Made by a program: the position numbers and the translations under genes
In this document: piece by piece, positions 1-12,055 of the stretch
How the letters are laid out: every line of letters begins with the position of its first letter
Numbering within the stretch: the first letter of the stretch is position 1
Notes under the pieces: model-generated
Database searches by the model: none
The model's input: the letters and a program-made list of their open reading frames with translations, nothing else
What the model was told of the DNA's origin: nothing
Assembly: GCA_017654935.2 (NCBI GenBank)
Contig: CM065694.1
Coordinates: 5,379,258-5,443,257 of the forward strand
Direction of reading: 5' to 3'
Length of the DNA: 64,000 nt
Source: Phymorhynchus buccinoides
Taxonomy: Eukaryota; Mollusca; Gastropoda; Neogastropoda; Raphitomidae

Positions 1-1465
1 TGTACTATATTTTGTTGTAGGGGGGTAGTCGAAGCTTCTCTCTCTTCTTCTTCAGCTGGCGTACGCCTGCTACACGGCCAGAGCAGCTGTGTTGAAACGT
101 CTCTGTAACAATTATGTTGAGGTGTGTTTGTCGGGGCGGTAGTGCTTATCTGCGGTGGTGTGTGCGTTTTAGTGAATTGTTATTGTTGTTAAGAGTGCTC
201 TTTTTGCGGTGCAATAATGCAGCACAGTAAAATTAATTAAAAAAACCCAGAAGTTATCGCGTTGTCTGAAATGATTAATATTGACACATGTGTCACAAAG
301 TGTTAAGATAATATTGGCACAGGTGTCACAGAGTGTAAATTGAAATTATTACTAGTGACAGAAGGTGAAAGTTTGATGGGGAAAATGTTGACGAATCGGT
401 GATCTGAAGTTGATGGGTACAGGTATTCATGTTTCAGATCTGAAAGAACAGGGAGATGACTACCGTAGTTCAATTGAAATTGAAGGGGGATTTTTTATAT
501 TTTATTTATTTTGATACCAGCACTTAACGCTTTGTTGCTGCCTATTCCTAATTTTATTTTTGAACCATTTTAATATGTTCCTATTAAGATTGAATACCCC
601 ATTCTAACCATCCTTCCTACCCCGACCCCCCCAAAAAAAACAAAAAAAAGATGGTGAAAAGAAAAGTGAAATTTTTTCTTTTTTTCCCCCTGAGTGATGC
701 ACATGTGTTCTGACTGAAAACTGAATTGCTGTATGCATATTATGACGCTTTTGTAAAAAAAAAAATTGTGCGTCATTTTGTAACTTTGCTTTTGTGAACG
801 TATACTTTATAATCACATAATCTTTGTATTCTGATTGCTTTCAGTGAATTCTCTATAATTATGAAGGCAAACGTGCCCTCTCCCCTTTACCCAATTCAGT
901 TTAAACCCCTTTCGAACCACCAGGTATTTTGTGGATTATACTACTACTACTAGCATTTGGCAGCAACAGTTCAGATTAGAAAGCCAGTTTTACCCATGGA
1001 TGCAGTCTCAGAAGGTTGTAATAGACGATTTTTGGGGAAAAAAATAGGAGAGAGCACTTCGTGAAAATTAGAGTTGTTTACCTCCATTACTCGGTCAAAT
1101 ACCATAGCAACAATGGCGTCGAAGCTTGAAACCGCAGGATGCGAGTCAGCGACTTGCAAACATTGTTTTAGAAAAAATAGGGATGGCCAGTTGCCACAAA
1201 CCAATAAAACTTGCAAAATTTGACATAAATTTTAGAATGACACACTGTGTTCTAAGTGCTCAAACACACGAGGCGAGAGCTGGGGATCTACCTGATGGAA
1301 GAGTAACGTCCCCTGTTTGACCGATTGAATTAGGCAAGATCACTCCCACACGCCATGAAATTACTCCCCTTAATTATTTCCGACCAATTCCTATTGTAGC
1401 ATGGTAATTGCCTTCAGCTGCAAATGTCTCAAACTTGGAGTTGGAAGCCTGCTTGCTCTTTAGTC
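1..1465. other. No supported gene; AT-rich sequence
   Basis: I see no coding region with recognisable content here. The sequence is AT-rich with T and A runs (about 640-690 and 750-765). A short imperfect duplication around 281-340 repeats a block centred on GTGTCACA. A 21-codon open stretch at 861-923 starting MKANVPSP is flanked by splice-like signals but cannot be tied to any family. Confidence 0.4.
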
Positions 1466-1694
1466 TTAAAGACCCACCAGATCCATGAGTGAAAATCACG
1501 TGTTTCCCTCTCTTCGCTGGTAAGAAATTTTATTTTGACCAGGTTTGACCCCCATACAAATGCCCCCAAATTGAAAACGAGACAGACTTTAAAGGGCAGC
1601 CTCAATTTGAAATTGGGGGCATTTGCATATGGGTCACACCCACCTAGAAAACAAACAAGGGACTTAATCTTGCCGGGTCAGTGGGTCTTTGAAA
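1466..1694. mobile_element. Palindromic MITE-like element
   Basis: Imperfect inverted repeat. The outer arms share AAAGACCCAC (about 1468-1484 against 1681-1690) and the inner arms share AAATGCCCCCAA (about 1545-1578 against 1600-1640). It looks like a small non-autonomous DNA element. The ends are approximate and no target duplication was identified. Confidence 0.45.
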
Positions 1695-2061
1695 GTCTTT
1701 GGATGCTGGAACACTGTAGCAAAGTGTGTTTTTAACTTCTCTCTGTGACTTTAACTCATAAAAAATGTGTGAAACAAAACGTGACTTTTATCAACTTGAA
1801 GGTGGTTTGGTTTGCGGTCAATTCCTTTTTTCTATTTGTCTTACTTCTGGGGTTCTTTGTGGATATTTTTGCTTTTCTGTTGACTTTTTGAGGAGGGGGG
1901 AAAAAATCGATCATTAGCAACTTTGTGCATCATTGTTTTTGAATGGTCTATGTTTTTCCATGACAATTTTAGAATGGAGTATTTGTATTGAAGAGGCAAA
2001 AACTAAGGGATTATATCTGAAATGTTATTATATCTGTCTATTAATTGATTATATTTGTCAT

Positions 2062-3077
2062 GTTGCTCCACCCTGGAATGGGGTAGCCCCCTCCCTCATT
2101 CTGTGCAGCATGCCTGGAATTTTCTCCAAATCTCTGCAGAGTAGCCCCGAAAAGAAAGCTCAAACCCTCTTCCCAAGACGTCCTGGACACACCGACGTCT
2201 ATACAGATGGCTATGCTGAAGATGCTGTTCGAAATGGTGGAGCTGGAATTTTCATTCACTATCCTGATGGCAGAGAAGACGAGATTTGCCTTGCCGCCGG
2301 CCTCAACTACAGAGCTGAGGTGGAGGCCGTGACAACTGCAGCAGTGCACGTGGAGTCCAGCCCCCCACACCTCCAGCAACATCGTCTTCCTGACTGAGGC
2401 CCTGTCTGTCCTGCAGGCCCTACAACATGGCAAAGCCAGTGACCTGAATGACCTGGAGTCCAGCCCCCACACCTCCAGCAACATCGTCTTCCTGACGGAC
2501 ACCCTGTCTGTCCTGCAGGCCCTGCAACATGACAAAACCTGTGACCTGAATCAGAATGACCTGTCTTCAGCTCTTGCCTCCCTCGGCAGAAATCATAGAA
2601 TCGTCCTGCAGTGGGTACCTTCACACTGTAATGTGCAAGGTAAAGAAACAGCGGGTTTCCTGGCGAAGGAAGGCACCAAAGGAGAACAGCTGGACAGGTC
2701 CACCAGCTTCTCAGAGGTCAAAACTATTATCAAGGCCAAGCAACTGAAGAAGAGGGCACATCAACACCTCAAACTTCAACAAGACTGACCCATACTACCT
2801 GCCATCCCGCCAATAACAGGTCTGTGGTTTCAGACTCAGGACAGGTCACAACCGACTGAAGCACCACCTGTTCACCAAACTTCACGTTGGTGAATCAGAA
2901 AAGTGCCCACGTGGCACAGACAACCAGACAAGTGACCTGCAGTCGTGCCCACTCTTCCAACAGCCCAGAGAGAGGACCTGGCCAATCCCCGTGCCTGTGG
3001 CCCAGAATCTCTATGGAAGCCTGGAAGACCTGCAACGTGCTGCCTCCTTCATGCTGGATACTGGGATGCCCATCTGA
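2062..3077 (+). pseudogene. Non-LTR retrotransposon pol C-terminal fragment (RNase H)
   Basis: Broken C-terminal part of a LINE polyprotein. The first frame (to about 2350) carries an RNase H start, with the catalytic aspartate in VYTDG and the acidic YRAEVEAV segment. The reading then jumps frame to a TSSNIVFLT strand and later WVPSHCNVQG, the usual fourth RNase H motif region. The terminal segment, with a cysteine-rich CPLFQQP stretch and a GSLEDL motif, ends at TGA 3075-3077. A 103-bp tandem duplication (start 2351 repeated from 2454) sits inside the RNase H domain. There are frameshifts and no reverse transcriptase upstream, so the copy is 5'-truncated and dead. The assignment rests on known RNase H-bearing non-LTR clades; the exact clade was not determined. 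Confidence 0.75.
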
Positions 3078-4084
3078 GATGTTTGAGAAGAAGATATCTG
3101 AAATGTATCCGTTGTGGTGGCCAGAAAATGCTTGTGTAGGGCGGTTTGTTGTGTTCATGGTTTCTCTTTATTTTTTGCATTTTGTTTGCGTTATACTGTG
3201 TAATATGCTATGTTTGTTCCCTGCGGATATCCACAGGGAAGGGGGGCAAAAAATCTTCCTGTCCTATGCTCTTTCCCATCTATGTAATAATGGTTGTAAA
3301 CATATTGCGCATATCAGATAGTTGATTGTAACTTGTCAGTCTTGTCAGGCATGAGATTTTTCAGAAAATGTTCTGATTTCAGGAAATTCTTCAAGTCAGC
3401 AGTGCTGTTCTTGAGATAAGTGTAAATCCATTGGGGAGAGGGTGTAGACTCTGACTGGGAGTGGCTGATGGAAGCATGAACAAAGCAGTCATGTCCCAGT
3501 TGCCACTCAAATCCACAATGCAATCCAGCATGTGCACTTTTTTTGTTAGGACAGATCTTTACTCATTTTAGTGGGTTTTTTAAGCCTCAGTGCTTCAGTA
3601 CCTCCACCAGGGCGTTGCCCCTGGACCCCACTAGGGGCCTACACCGGTCCCCAGTACCTTTTCAGGAACTTTCACTTTCCTCAGATCTCATGTCTGTTTT
3701 GTGGAAAATGTACAGGGTACCTGGTCCTGGTCGCAAGGTCTTGACTGATTGAGCCAGCCCCCCCCCCCCCCCGCACTGCTACTGTTACTACTACTTAGAT
3801 AAAACATAACAAAGTTTGTATGGTGCGTTGTCTAAGGTACGTTTCTGACCAGAAATGGAGGTCAGAATATTGTTTCTTCTTCTTCTTCTTTCCTGCCTTG
3901 CTGGATGTTTAGCCTGTTGGGGTGGATGAAGGTTGCAGTTAACTGCAGCGCCGTAACAGGGCCCCAGTTTGTTTTTGAGCACCACAGGCCTGGACCATAT
4001 TTCACATCTCGATGTGGTGAAGAGAGGGCAGTAGTGCTGTTTGTGGGCTGGTGTCCGTTTTTCTTATTCTTATTCTTCCAATTG
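3078..4084. other. LINE 3' tail and unclassified sequence
   Basis: The first part continues the 3' untranslated tail of the LINE at 2062-3077. Its GAGAAGAAGATATC motif recurs in the tandem repeat at 45835-46328. Beyond about 3300 I see no gene. A pure C run occupies 3758-3772. Confidence 0.4.
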
Positions 4085-4465
4085 GGGATCATGTTTATCC
4101 TGTGCCGCGCTCACCGGTCTTCATCCAGACCATTAATAACGCACAGGATGCGTGCTATGTGAATCCGTGTCATCCATCCCATGGGCACACATGGCCTACT
4201 TGTACCCAATAGTGGGATGGGCTTTAACGTGTGCGCAAGATTGTGTGTATGCGTTCGCACACAAGACCTCGTTTTTGAAAAGTCTCATCCGAAGGACTTT
4301 TTCCTCAACTGATGTCAGGTACCTGGGTGGAGTGAAGAAAATAGGAGTAAAGTGTCTGTCCCAAGGACACACCACTGCGACCGGAGCTGTGCTCGAACCT
4401 GCGCACTCGCAAACCCGACAGATTACCAGCTAGCGACTCTAACCAACTGAGCCACAGCGGCTCCT
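4085..4465 (-). mobile_element. tRNA-derived SINE (family 1)
   Basis: Read on the minus strand from 4465, the sequence begins with a tRNA-like head. It has an A-box region (TGGCTCAGTTGGTTAGAG) and a B-box region (GGTTCGAGC) at tRNA spacing, followed by a tRNA-unrelated body containing GTGTCCTTGGGACAG. The same head and body recur at 37036-37195. It is a retroposon promoted by RNA polymerase III, not a tRNA gene. Confidence 0.75.
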
Positions 4466-5328
4466 GTTAACCCTTGCCACACGAGCACTCATTTGTTTGT
4501 GAAATTTGTCGGCAGAGGAGTTGGCAATACCCGGTTCTGAGTCTGAAGATGACAACCTGCTGCGTATAATATGGTTTAGTATAGGAGTTGCAGATGATTA
4601 AAAAAGAAAAAGGAAAAAAAGAAAACCCAAAAAAAGAAGAAAAAAAAGGAAAGGGACAAAAAAGAAGAAAAGAACAGAAAGTTAAGAACAAAAATGAAGG
4701 CGGAAGTGGTGGTGGGTCGCATGAGTGAGCAAGGAAGCAGAGAGCAAATAATTAATGAATGATTGGGTGTGGTGTGAGAGATTCATATTTGTTAAAATGT
4801 ACATTTTTTGTTTCATGTTTTTTATTCATATTTTAATTTTGATGTATTTTATGTTATGTTACACTGTGGAAGACAATTTTCCATGTGCGTTTGTGCAATG
4901 CCATTGGACAAACTTATGACTTATGATTGAATTTGAGGGTCTCTTTGCTTTTTGTACTTGATCACTAATTAGTGCAATAAGGTTGTAGCTACAATAAAAC
5001 ACAGAAAGATGCAAACAACAATCTAACAAGCTTTTTACCCCTGGCGATTTCTCCTGTCATCACTTTTCCATAGGGAAAAAAAAAAAAGATTTCAGAGGAA
5101 ATCAATTTTATTTTCGAGAGGTGAAAAAATTGGCCAAGCATGTCGAAGCTATTATTTTCATCTAAACACACACTGTGATGTCAGTTAATACAAGATTGTG
5201 GCTAGCCAAAACAATTCTTCAGTTATTCATGCTTTGGTAAGTACGTTCAGTGTTGAACTCATCAATAATTCATAAGAATGAAGTTTTTTGTTTTTAGTCA
5301 AGTGGGAGAACTGAGATTTAAATCTCAT
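4466..5328. other. No supported gene
   Basis: AT-rich sequence with purine-rich tracts at 4600-4680. No coding region or recognisable repeat family was identified. Confidence 0.4.
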
Positions 5329-5330
5329 TA

Positions 5331-5501
5331 CCATATTTTACGGACTATAAGGCGCAACTTTCTCCCCCAGACTGAGAGCCTTGCTCCTGATAATGTGACT
5401 AATAAAATAGTAAGAAACTATAATAACAAAATCAGATTTTTGTGTAACATTTGGGGGGTGCGCCTTATAATCAGGTGCGCATTATAGTGTGTAAAATATG
5501 G
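5331..5501. mobile_element. MITE, GGACTATAAGG family (copy 1)
   Basis: Inverted-repeat element of about 171 bp with ends CCATATTTTACGGACTATAA and its complement at the right. TA dinucleotides flank both ends (5329-5330, 5502-5503), matching a TA target duplication. Related copies lie at 55382-56688, 60533-60688 and about 63004-63173, with a half copy near 8914-8960. Non-autonomous DNA transposon. Confidence 0.75.
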
Positions 5502-5757
5502 TAGCCTGTTTTGTAAATATCTACATTTTACTTTTCCAAGCTTAAGATTTTCTTTGTGTCGGCCACGTTTCTTGCTAAGCGCACTGGTTGAAATGCTCCC
5601 TACTGGAGTGGAGGGGTTTTGTAATTGTTTGGGTCTGTTTGTTGACGCAGTATCTTGAGAACCAGTGCACAGAACCACTTCATATTTTGTACTGTGGTAT
5701 TTTATATGAAACTGGTGTGTCCTGTCCAGTGCATATTGTGGCAGAGGGATTGTCGTA

Positions 5758-5933
5758 CAGTGGAACCTCCCTTATAAGACCTCCCATTATAAGACTCCCT
5801 CCCATATAAGACCTACTTCTCTGATACATTGCCCTTCTTTGTAAGTATTAACATTACCTCCTTTATAAGACCCCTCCCTTATAATACCTCATCTTGGATG
5901 ATTTTTGAAGGTCTTATAAGGGAGGTTCCATTG
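5758..5933. mobile_element. MITE, CAGTGGAACCTCC family (copy 1)
   Basis: A 176-bp element with perfect outer inverted repeats starting CAGTGGAACCTCCCTTATAA and ending with the complement (one mismatch), flanked by TA on both sides. TA duplication and CAG ends fit the Tc1/mariner/pogo superfamily. The interior repeats the motif TTATAAGAC many times. Related copies: 47425-47735 and 58309-58451. Confidence 0.8.
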
Positions 5934-6019
5934 TACTTGGTAACATCCTTGTAGTACTTAATATAGCACTTTTCGTGGCTGTCAGCATAAAATGTTTTTG
6001 TTTCAACATCTGTACCAGG

Positions 6020-6245
6020 TATTGGCCACTGCAAAGAACACCTTTTGCGAGAGTGAATGCCCTTGGTGGGTGGGGGAAGATGGTTGAGTACTGACCAAAC
6101 AAGGGAATAACTCTCGCCAATAACCCTATTTGAGGCCACTTAATGGCTGCCTTTTGCAAGAGTGAATGCTCTTTTGGATACTGATCAACAAGGGCTTAAC
6201 TCTTGCCGTCAAGGGCGTTAATAACCCTACTTGCAGTGGCCAATA
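6020..6245. mobile_element. MITE, TTGGCCACTGCAA family (copy 1)
   Basis: Terminal inverted repeats ATTGGCCACTGCAA and TTGCAGTGGCCAAT bound about 226 bp. The interior has inverted pairs of ACTCTTGC-like motifs. A shorter relative lies at 56787-56975. Non-autonomous DNA element; superfamily not determined. Confidence 0.7.
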
Positions 6246-7107
6246 GTGATCTTTCCATTTTTAATTGGTTTAATGGGTTTTTTATGTGTAGAGCACATTA
6301 AAGGTTTAACTACCAGTAGTAGGATTGTAATGGAAAGAAAACAAAGCATTATTTTACTTGTATTATTATTTTGTTTATATATAAAGACTGTAACTTCAGG
6401 ACTAGTACTGATTGCAATTGGCTGCTCACTATGCATTTTTAGATGGTATGACATTGTCCTTTTTTAAAGATTTTTAGCCATTTTTTTCTCATATTTTTAG
6501 CATTTTTGTATCATTTCTGTAGTGGTAAGAATTACCCTGTTTTTAAAACAAAAATATTTTACCAATATTGTGATTTGTTATTAACATATTTGATACAGTA
6601 CAAATTCTTCAGCATTTGATCCCTGTAGGATATCAATTGGGTAGGTACATGGCTTCTCTTTTTTTTTATTTATATAGGGACAGACGTTTTCATAGCCTAG
6701 GTCAATTAGGTTCCAGAAATTGTAGAAAAAATGTTCTTAAGTTTGGTTTGTTTAACAGTAACAATTGACCTAAGGGGAAAACAAGACAATAAACATGTTA
6801 TGTAGAAAGTGTTTTCATCAAGCAGTATTTAATGTTTGTGACAGAAATCTGCAGTTCTAAAATATAGTGATTGAACAAGATCGTCATCCAAGTTAGGTAA
6901 GTTTGCTGATTGGTATATGTATTGAACATTTTACCATCAATGAATTACTAACGCATATGCGACTGCCACTTTGTGTGCTTTTAGTTTGACTTGCATGCAT
7001 TTGCAAATAATGTTCTCACATTGTGACATGTTACATTTTTTCAAAATAAAACGCATAAACAGATCGGCGCTAAAAAGTTTTTAAAAAAAGCAGCAATAAT
7101 CAAAACT
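6246..7107. other. No supported gene; AT-rich
   Basis: AT-rich, with T runs near 6660. Nothing coding or repetitive could be supported. Confidence 0.4.
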
Positions 7108-7111
7108 TTAA

Positions 7112-7653
7112 CCCTCTTGCATTTATTCTGCCCAGAACCGCCCGGCCGGAAGTTGCCTCTGTGTGTTTGCAGGTTACTATGGAAGACTAGATATACTACT
7201 TGTGGCGGTGCCATAGCCGATTCGGTTTAACCGAGGCGTGGTCACCGCTACAGCTATCTGTATTAATATATAAAAAATCGGGACTTTACTGGTTTCGTAC
7301 TGCCTCCGGGCATTGCCTCCAGTATTGTTCCAACCATATTTGTATTTACAAATGTCCCATATGTGTCTGATTCAGACCAAGAGGACGTAAAACTCCATTT
7401 TCTCTCTCTGTGTGTTCAAGCCGCCCTAAACCGCCCGTAGCTTGCCCCCACTCTGAGACTCCCTCTGATGGCATTTTCATCAGGCACTAAGTTCTGGCTT
7501 GTTAAACACACACTATGAAGAAGCTTCTCACTTGCAGTGATATGATAGTAACTGTATGGCGCTCTGCGCTTCAAAAGACAGATTTTTCTGATAATGTGTG
7601 AAATAATCTGAACATTAGAAGTTTTGTCTGTAGCAAATGTGAATGCAAGAGGG
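7112..7653. mobile_element. TTAA-flanked MITE (CCCTCTTGCATT family), interrupted
   Basis: Ends CCCTCTTGCATT and AATGCAAGAGGG are flanked by TTAA on both sides (7108-7111, 7654-7657). TTAA duplication and CCC ends suggest a piggyBac-type non-autonomous element. A second copy at 51542-51839 is 298 bp; this one is 542 bp because a SINE-like repeat (7168-7405) inserted into it. Confidence 0.75.
7168..7405. mobile_element. SINE-like repeat (GGTGCCATAGCC family) nested in MITE
   Basis: Flanked by an exact 11-bp direct repeat CTCTGTGTGTT (7157-7167 and 7406-7416), the type of target duplication left by LINE-mediated retroposition. Its body (GCCATAGCCGA, CGAGGCGTGGT, GAGGACGTAAAAC) recurs at 15964-16152 and 17722-17912. 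Confidence 0.7.
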
Positions 7654-7657
7654 TTAA

Positions 7658-8913
7658 ATGGTCGTATACAAAATTGTTCAGTTTGTTTATCAGCCATCTA
7701 GGTGACATTTTGCAGGGACGTAAACGTCTCATTGCTTCTGTTAAGAAAAGACATTCAGTGCGGACTTTGGGTTTTACTTTTAGCCTACTTAATCAAAATT
7801 GTTACTGATTAAATCAAGACATTTTAAATGGACATAACGTGTTTGATCTCTTGAAAAACATGTACATGTTACTGATCTGAAGAAAAGCACTTGATGCACT
7901 TGTATTTTAAAATCATACTGAAAAAAAAAGTATTTGTTGCATAATTTAACATGAAATAAAAGTGGTGTATTCCTAGGGGGGGGGGGGGGGGGAATGTGAA
8001 TTGATATGGGGGTGGGGAGGGGGGGAGTAAGTAGGCATGATTTGAACACGTAATCTGTTTAAAAAAAATGTACATTATTTTTATTATTTTTATCAAACCA
8101 GCATTTCTTTTGTTTCCCCTTCTGGTGTATCCCATACAACTAAAAGACAAATGAAAAGCAATAATAATACAGCAATGTATTTAGCCATGATTGAAGGAAT
8201 TGATGTTTTAAGTTATTAACTTATGATGAGAAGTGTTTGTAAAAGCTAAACAAATATACATGTAGAAGTGTACCAGATGAGCATAAATGGTTGCTTTGTG
8301 GTAGTAACTTGTATCTCTCTCTCTCTCTCTTCATGGGTGCAACTCCACAAAATGAAATAAAACAGGCAGGGGCCCATGGGGGCAAGTTAAGAGAGAGAGA
8401 TAACGAGATAGACAGTTAACATGATAGACAGTTACCACCAAGTTCAAAACGCCCCAAATCGCGTGTGGTCAAAAAATGTTTTTTCGTTTTTTGATGAATT
8501 AAATAAAAATGAAGTTCAGTTTCTGGTAAAATTAAAAATACTGAAATCAGTGTAAAAATTAGAGTAGCACCCATGTCTCTTTCTCTCTCATGTTTTGTGA
8601 TAATGTTTGTGCAAGGAGTGAGGACACCAACTGAAATGTTGCGCCTGGAAGGTTTCATATTTTGTCATTGACTGTGTAAGATCTTGTTGGTATTGTGGCC
8701 ACAGTTGTTGGTGTCTTCATGAACACCGTAAGCTTTAAAATAATATTAGCTCACTTAATAGAATGCATCTAAACGCGCACATGCCCACGCATGTACACAC
8801 ACAAGCACATACTTTATGGTACCAAAATTTAACATAATTAATATCTGGAACAGTGCAATTAGCACCTCAGCAATAAGCCAATTGATGTAAATGGAACAAT
8901 GACAAAATTAATA
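7658..8913. other. No supported gene
   Basis: AT-rich sequence with a G run (7976-7992) and a CT tract near 8315-8330, complemented by a GA tract near 8390-8405. No coding region recognised. Confidence 0.4.
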
Positions 8914-8965
8914 CCGTACTTTATGGACTATAAGGTGCACACCCCAAATTTGACACAAAATTCAG
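8914..8965. mobile_element. Half of a GGACTATAAGG MITE
   Basis: Begins TACCGTACTTTATGGACTAT and shares the internal AATTCAGATTTTGTT motif of the family, but the right inverted repeat is missing. The SINE-like repeat at 8970 follows directly. Truncated copy. Confidence 0.5.
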
Positions 8966-8969
8966 ATTT

Positions 8970-9105
8970 TGTTGAGCTTCTCCGAAATTGGAATGTGTCG
9001 GCTGTACACAGCGGGGAGACCAGTGAAAACTGAAAACCGGACACACACGTACCTTACCCATTATGGCCATATGGCCTGGGAACACAGAAGAAGAAGAAGA
9101 GCAAT
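8970..9105 (+). mobile_element. SINE-like repeat ending in GAAGAAGAAG (copy 1)
   Basis: Contains GGAATGTGTCGGCTGTACAC, ACCAGTGAAAACTGAAAA and CCCATTATGGCC, ending in GAAGAAGAAGAAG. The same order occurs at 31009-31130 and, reversed, at 48555-48650, so it is a dispersed family with a simple-repeat tail. Confidence 0.6.
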
Positions 9106-11192
9106 GGGGCTTCACTGGTCTATAGAAGGAAACCCTGGTGAGTTTCCAAGCTCTCAACACATGAGTTCAGCATGTGATGGAAAACTATTAATATTATGTG
9201 CTGCCATTTACTCACGCTTCAGAAGCAGCAGCCCTTTCCAGGAACTACTGTTTACTCCCGTTATGAATATAAGGGGGGTGAGTAGGAATAAGGATGTGAA
9301 CATTTACATGTGAGTGTTAATAGATATGCCGTGCCAACTACGATTGATGTACCGGTATATAAGTATAACATAAGAGTAGAGATCTGGAAGTTTTAAGGCA
9401 GCGAGATAGATTTTTAAAGAAAAAAAGTAGGCAAAATTAATTGTGCGGTTTTTCTTAGGCAGTCAAAGTATGTTTAAGATGAGGAATATATATATATATA
9501 TGGTAGATTTAAGTTTCACTTTTTTATGTATTTAAAATGCATTCTCTTCTTTTCAGTGTGTTTGAATTATGTGCCCTTTTTAGAATAATTCTGTAATGTA
9601 ATCCTAGGATAGTTGAGCTACTCATCATGCTTGCCAGTGGTTTGGATGATATTTGCACACATAATTGTCATCTTGAAGGCATTTCAATCTCAGTTGTCTT
9701 TTTTTTCTTATTGTGATCTTGCAACATTTGGTATGGTACCTAAGAAGAAAACATTAAGAAAATAAACTTCTGTGAATAGAAATGACAATTGTTGTTTGTG
9801 GGGGGAAAGGATGGATGGAAAGAATTTGCATGTAAATGAGCTGGAAATATGGAATCACGATTTTTATATTTTTTATTCCTAAAAATACTTTTAAGCGATA
9901 GTTAAAATTCTGTTCTCCTCTGTTTCTCTTCTCTTGACTATAAATCTGAAGTTTTGAGAATTTGATGTGAGCTTTTTTTTTTTTACTTTGTGTTTTATGC
10001 ATTTGCTGAGAATGTTTAAGCATCTATAGCAATGTTGTCATTCATATTATTATGCCCTCCATTCTCACTAGCATTGTTTCTGAAAAGAAAAAAAAAGTAT
10101 TTTTATCAAACATGTGTTATGTATGCTTTGCACATTAAACTTTTTTTTTTATGAAGCCATACTGATCCTCTCATTCAACACTTATAGAGCAAAGTGTCAG
10201 ATTCAATAATAAAATGGCAAAACATTTTTTTTAAAATCCTGTACGAATGAATATAAGCCGTACTGAATTGTTCAACAAAAAAGTCAAATCTTGTAAAAGA
10301 CTTCATACATCTCAAAAACTTTTAAAAAGGGAACACGTTCACATATTTCCGTGTTCAAACGACACAATGTATTTCACATAAAAATGACAACTTTTTTTTT
10401 GTACATGCTTCTCAAAAGATGCCACATTTTTTTTTTTACAAATGATGTCATAAAAAACCATGACTTCAATCACAGACCAGATTACAAAAGGGTACAAACT
10501 GTAAAACAGGGAAGCGTCACCAGTGGTGTAGATGAATAAAGCATTGCTTAACATAATCAGATAAGATATTTGCACGTGATCTTTGCTCTTGATGATTTTA
10601 TTTCCCAGAGGAAATATTGAAATCCTGAGTAACTGATATTTCATCTCTGCTGTTATTGGAATCATGACATCAGAAGTGTCAAATCAAATTTAACCATATA
10701 ATTAGGACGAAAATGGAATTGTCTTAAGATTAAGTCAGAGTTTTCACATATTTATGATCGTATGAAACATGCTAACGAATCATCATTTATCAAGCCTCCA
10801 ATGAGATGCTTTCAGAACGATGCAAAATGCATGTAGCGGTTCACTCTACCTGCTGTATATTGCACACACTTTTGACAGGTACAATTTTATAAATGTTGTC
10901 GTTACTTGCTTCACCCATGGACTGATGCAGGCAAACATGAGTTTCTTTTCGGCTAAAGAGTAATGCATTCTTTAATCCAAATCCATAGACAAAAACTGGG
11001 AAATATCGCAACGAGGTTTGTCACCCTTATCTGTCTAATCAAATATAATCAAACTTCTTGAAAGTTAATTCCATGCCAAACAACTAACACTAGGCATTGA
11101 CTGTAGGTGTGCTATTCTACAGACATGTGTGTTGCACATTACTATTGATTTGAAAAGGACTCCAGAACAACAAAGAGCCCATGCAAGTTGGC

Positions 11193-11225
<33 letters not shown>

Positions 11226-11326
11226 CAGTCAAATTTAAGAATTCTGAAAATATTTTCCAACAGTGACAGTAGAATGTGAGATTCAAGCAAAACAAGGGCT
11301 GACCACAACATAAAACAGACAAGAAA
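9106..11326. other. AT-rich intergenic or 3' flank; no gene seen
   Basis: AT-rich sequence with many A and T runs. It contains a TA tract near 9487-9500 and a (TG)n tract at 11196-11225. Nothing coding could be supported. Part of it may belong to the RTN4IP1 3' untranslated region, but no convincing polyadenylation site was fixed. Confidence 0.4.
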
Positions 11327-12055
11327 CAACTGTTTCTGACAGCACACATGGTAAGAAACACAGTGGTTTGCTTACAATCCTCTTCTGTTCATGATATGAT
11401 AATAGGCAAATAAAGCAAAGCAAAGAGTCTGTTGCACACATTGAAGATCAAAATGCACTCAATAGAACTGTTACGACAATTTTTGTTAGGTAACTCGTCT
11501 TGGAACATGTTTAGGGTTCAACTGCACCCAGTCCATGACAATGTGTTATTAATAAAGGGAATCGACTGAACGACACTGCTTTATCAAAAGAAAGTGTCCA
11601 CTACTCTCTAACTCCCCCACCCCCTTGACTATAAAGAAGGAAAAGAAAGAAGCCACCAACAGTTTTTTTAAGACCTTACAAGTTTGACATTATTGCTCAT
11701 GAATTCCTACCAGCTAAAGCCTTTTTGACAACAAACCAGCTAAAGCCTTTTTGACAACAAACCAGCTAAAGCCTTTTTGACAACAAACCAGCTAAAGCCA
11801 TTTTGACAACAAACCTGATTAGCTGACGTACATAATAATGTGCTCAAATTTCCAAAACACCTACAGCAACAGTTTCTGACAGCACACATGGTAAGAAACA
11901 GTGGTTTGCTCGCAATCCTCTTCTGTTCATGATATGATAATAGGCAAATAAAGCAAAGCAGAGTCTCTGTTGCACACACTGAAGATCTAAATGCACTCAA
12001 TAGAACTGTTACAATTTTTGCTAGGTAACTCGTCTTGGAACATGTTTAGGGTTCA
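11327..12055. repeat. Dispersed direct duplication of about 200 bp
   Basis: The block 11327-11534 is repeated at 11867-12055. Shared landmarks are TTTCTGACAGCACACATGG, GATATGATAATAGGCAAATA and AACTCGTCTTGGAACATG. The second copy breaks off after GGGTTCA at 12055 and its last 14 bp (ACTGCACCCAGTCC) reappear at 13112-13125, on the far side of a LINE insertion. Confidence 0.75.
11709..11815. repeat. 26-bp tandem repeat, 4 copies
   Basis: Four head-to-tail copies of a 26-bp unit built on CCAGCTAAAGCCTTTTTGAC followed by AACAAA. The last copy has one substitution. Confidence 0.9.

Noticed and set aside
839..925. Possible short exon encoding MKANVPSPLYPIQ between splice-like signals
   Set aside because: Only about 21 codons, no recognisable family and no neighbouring exons to join.
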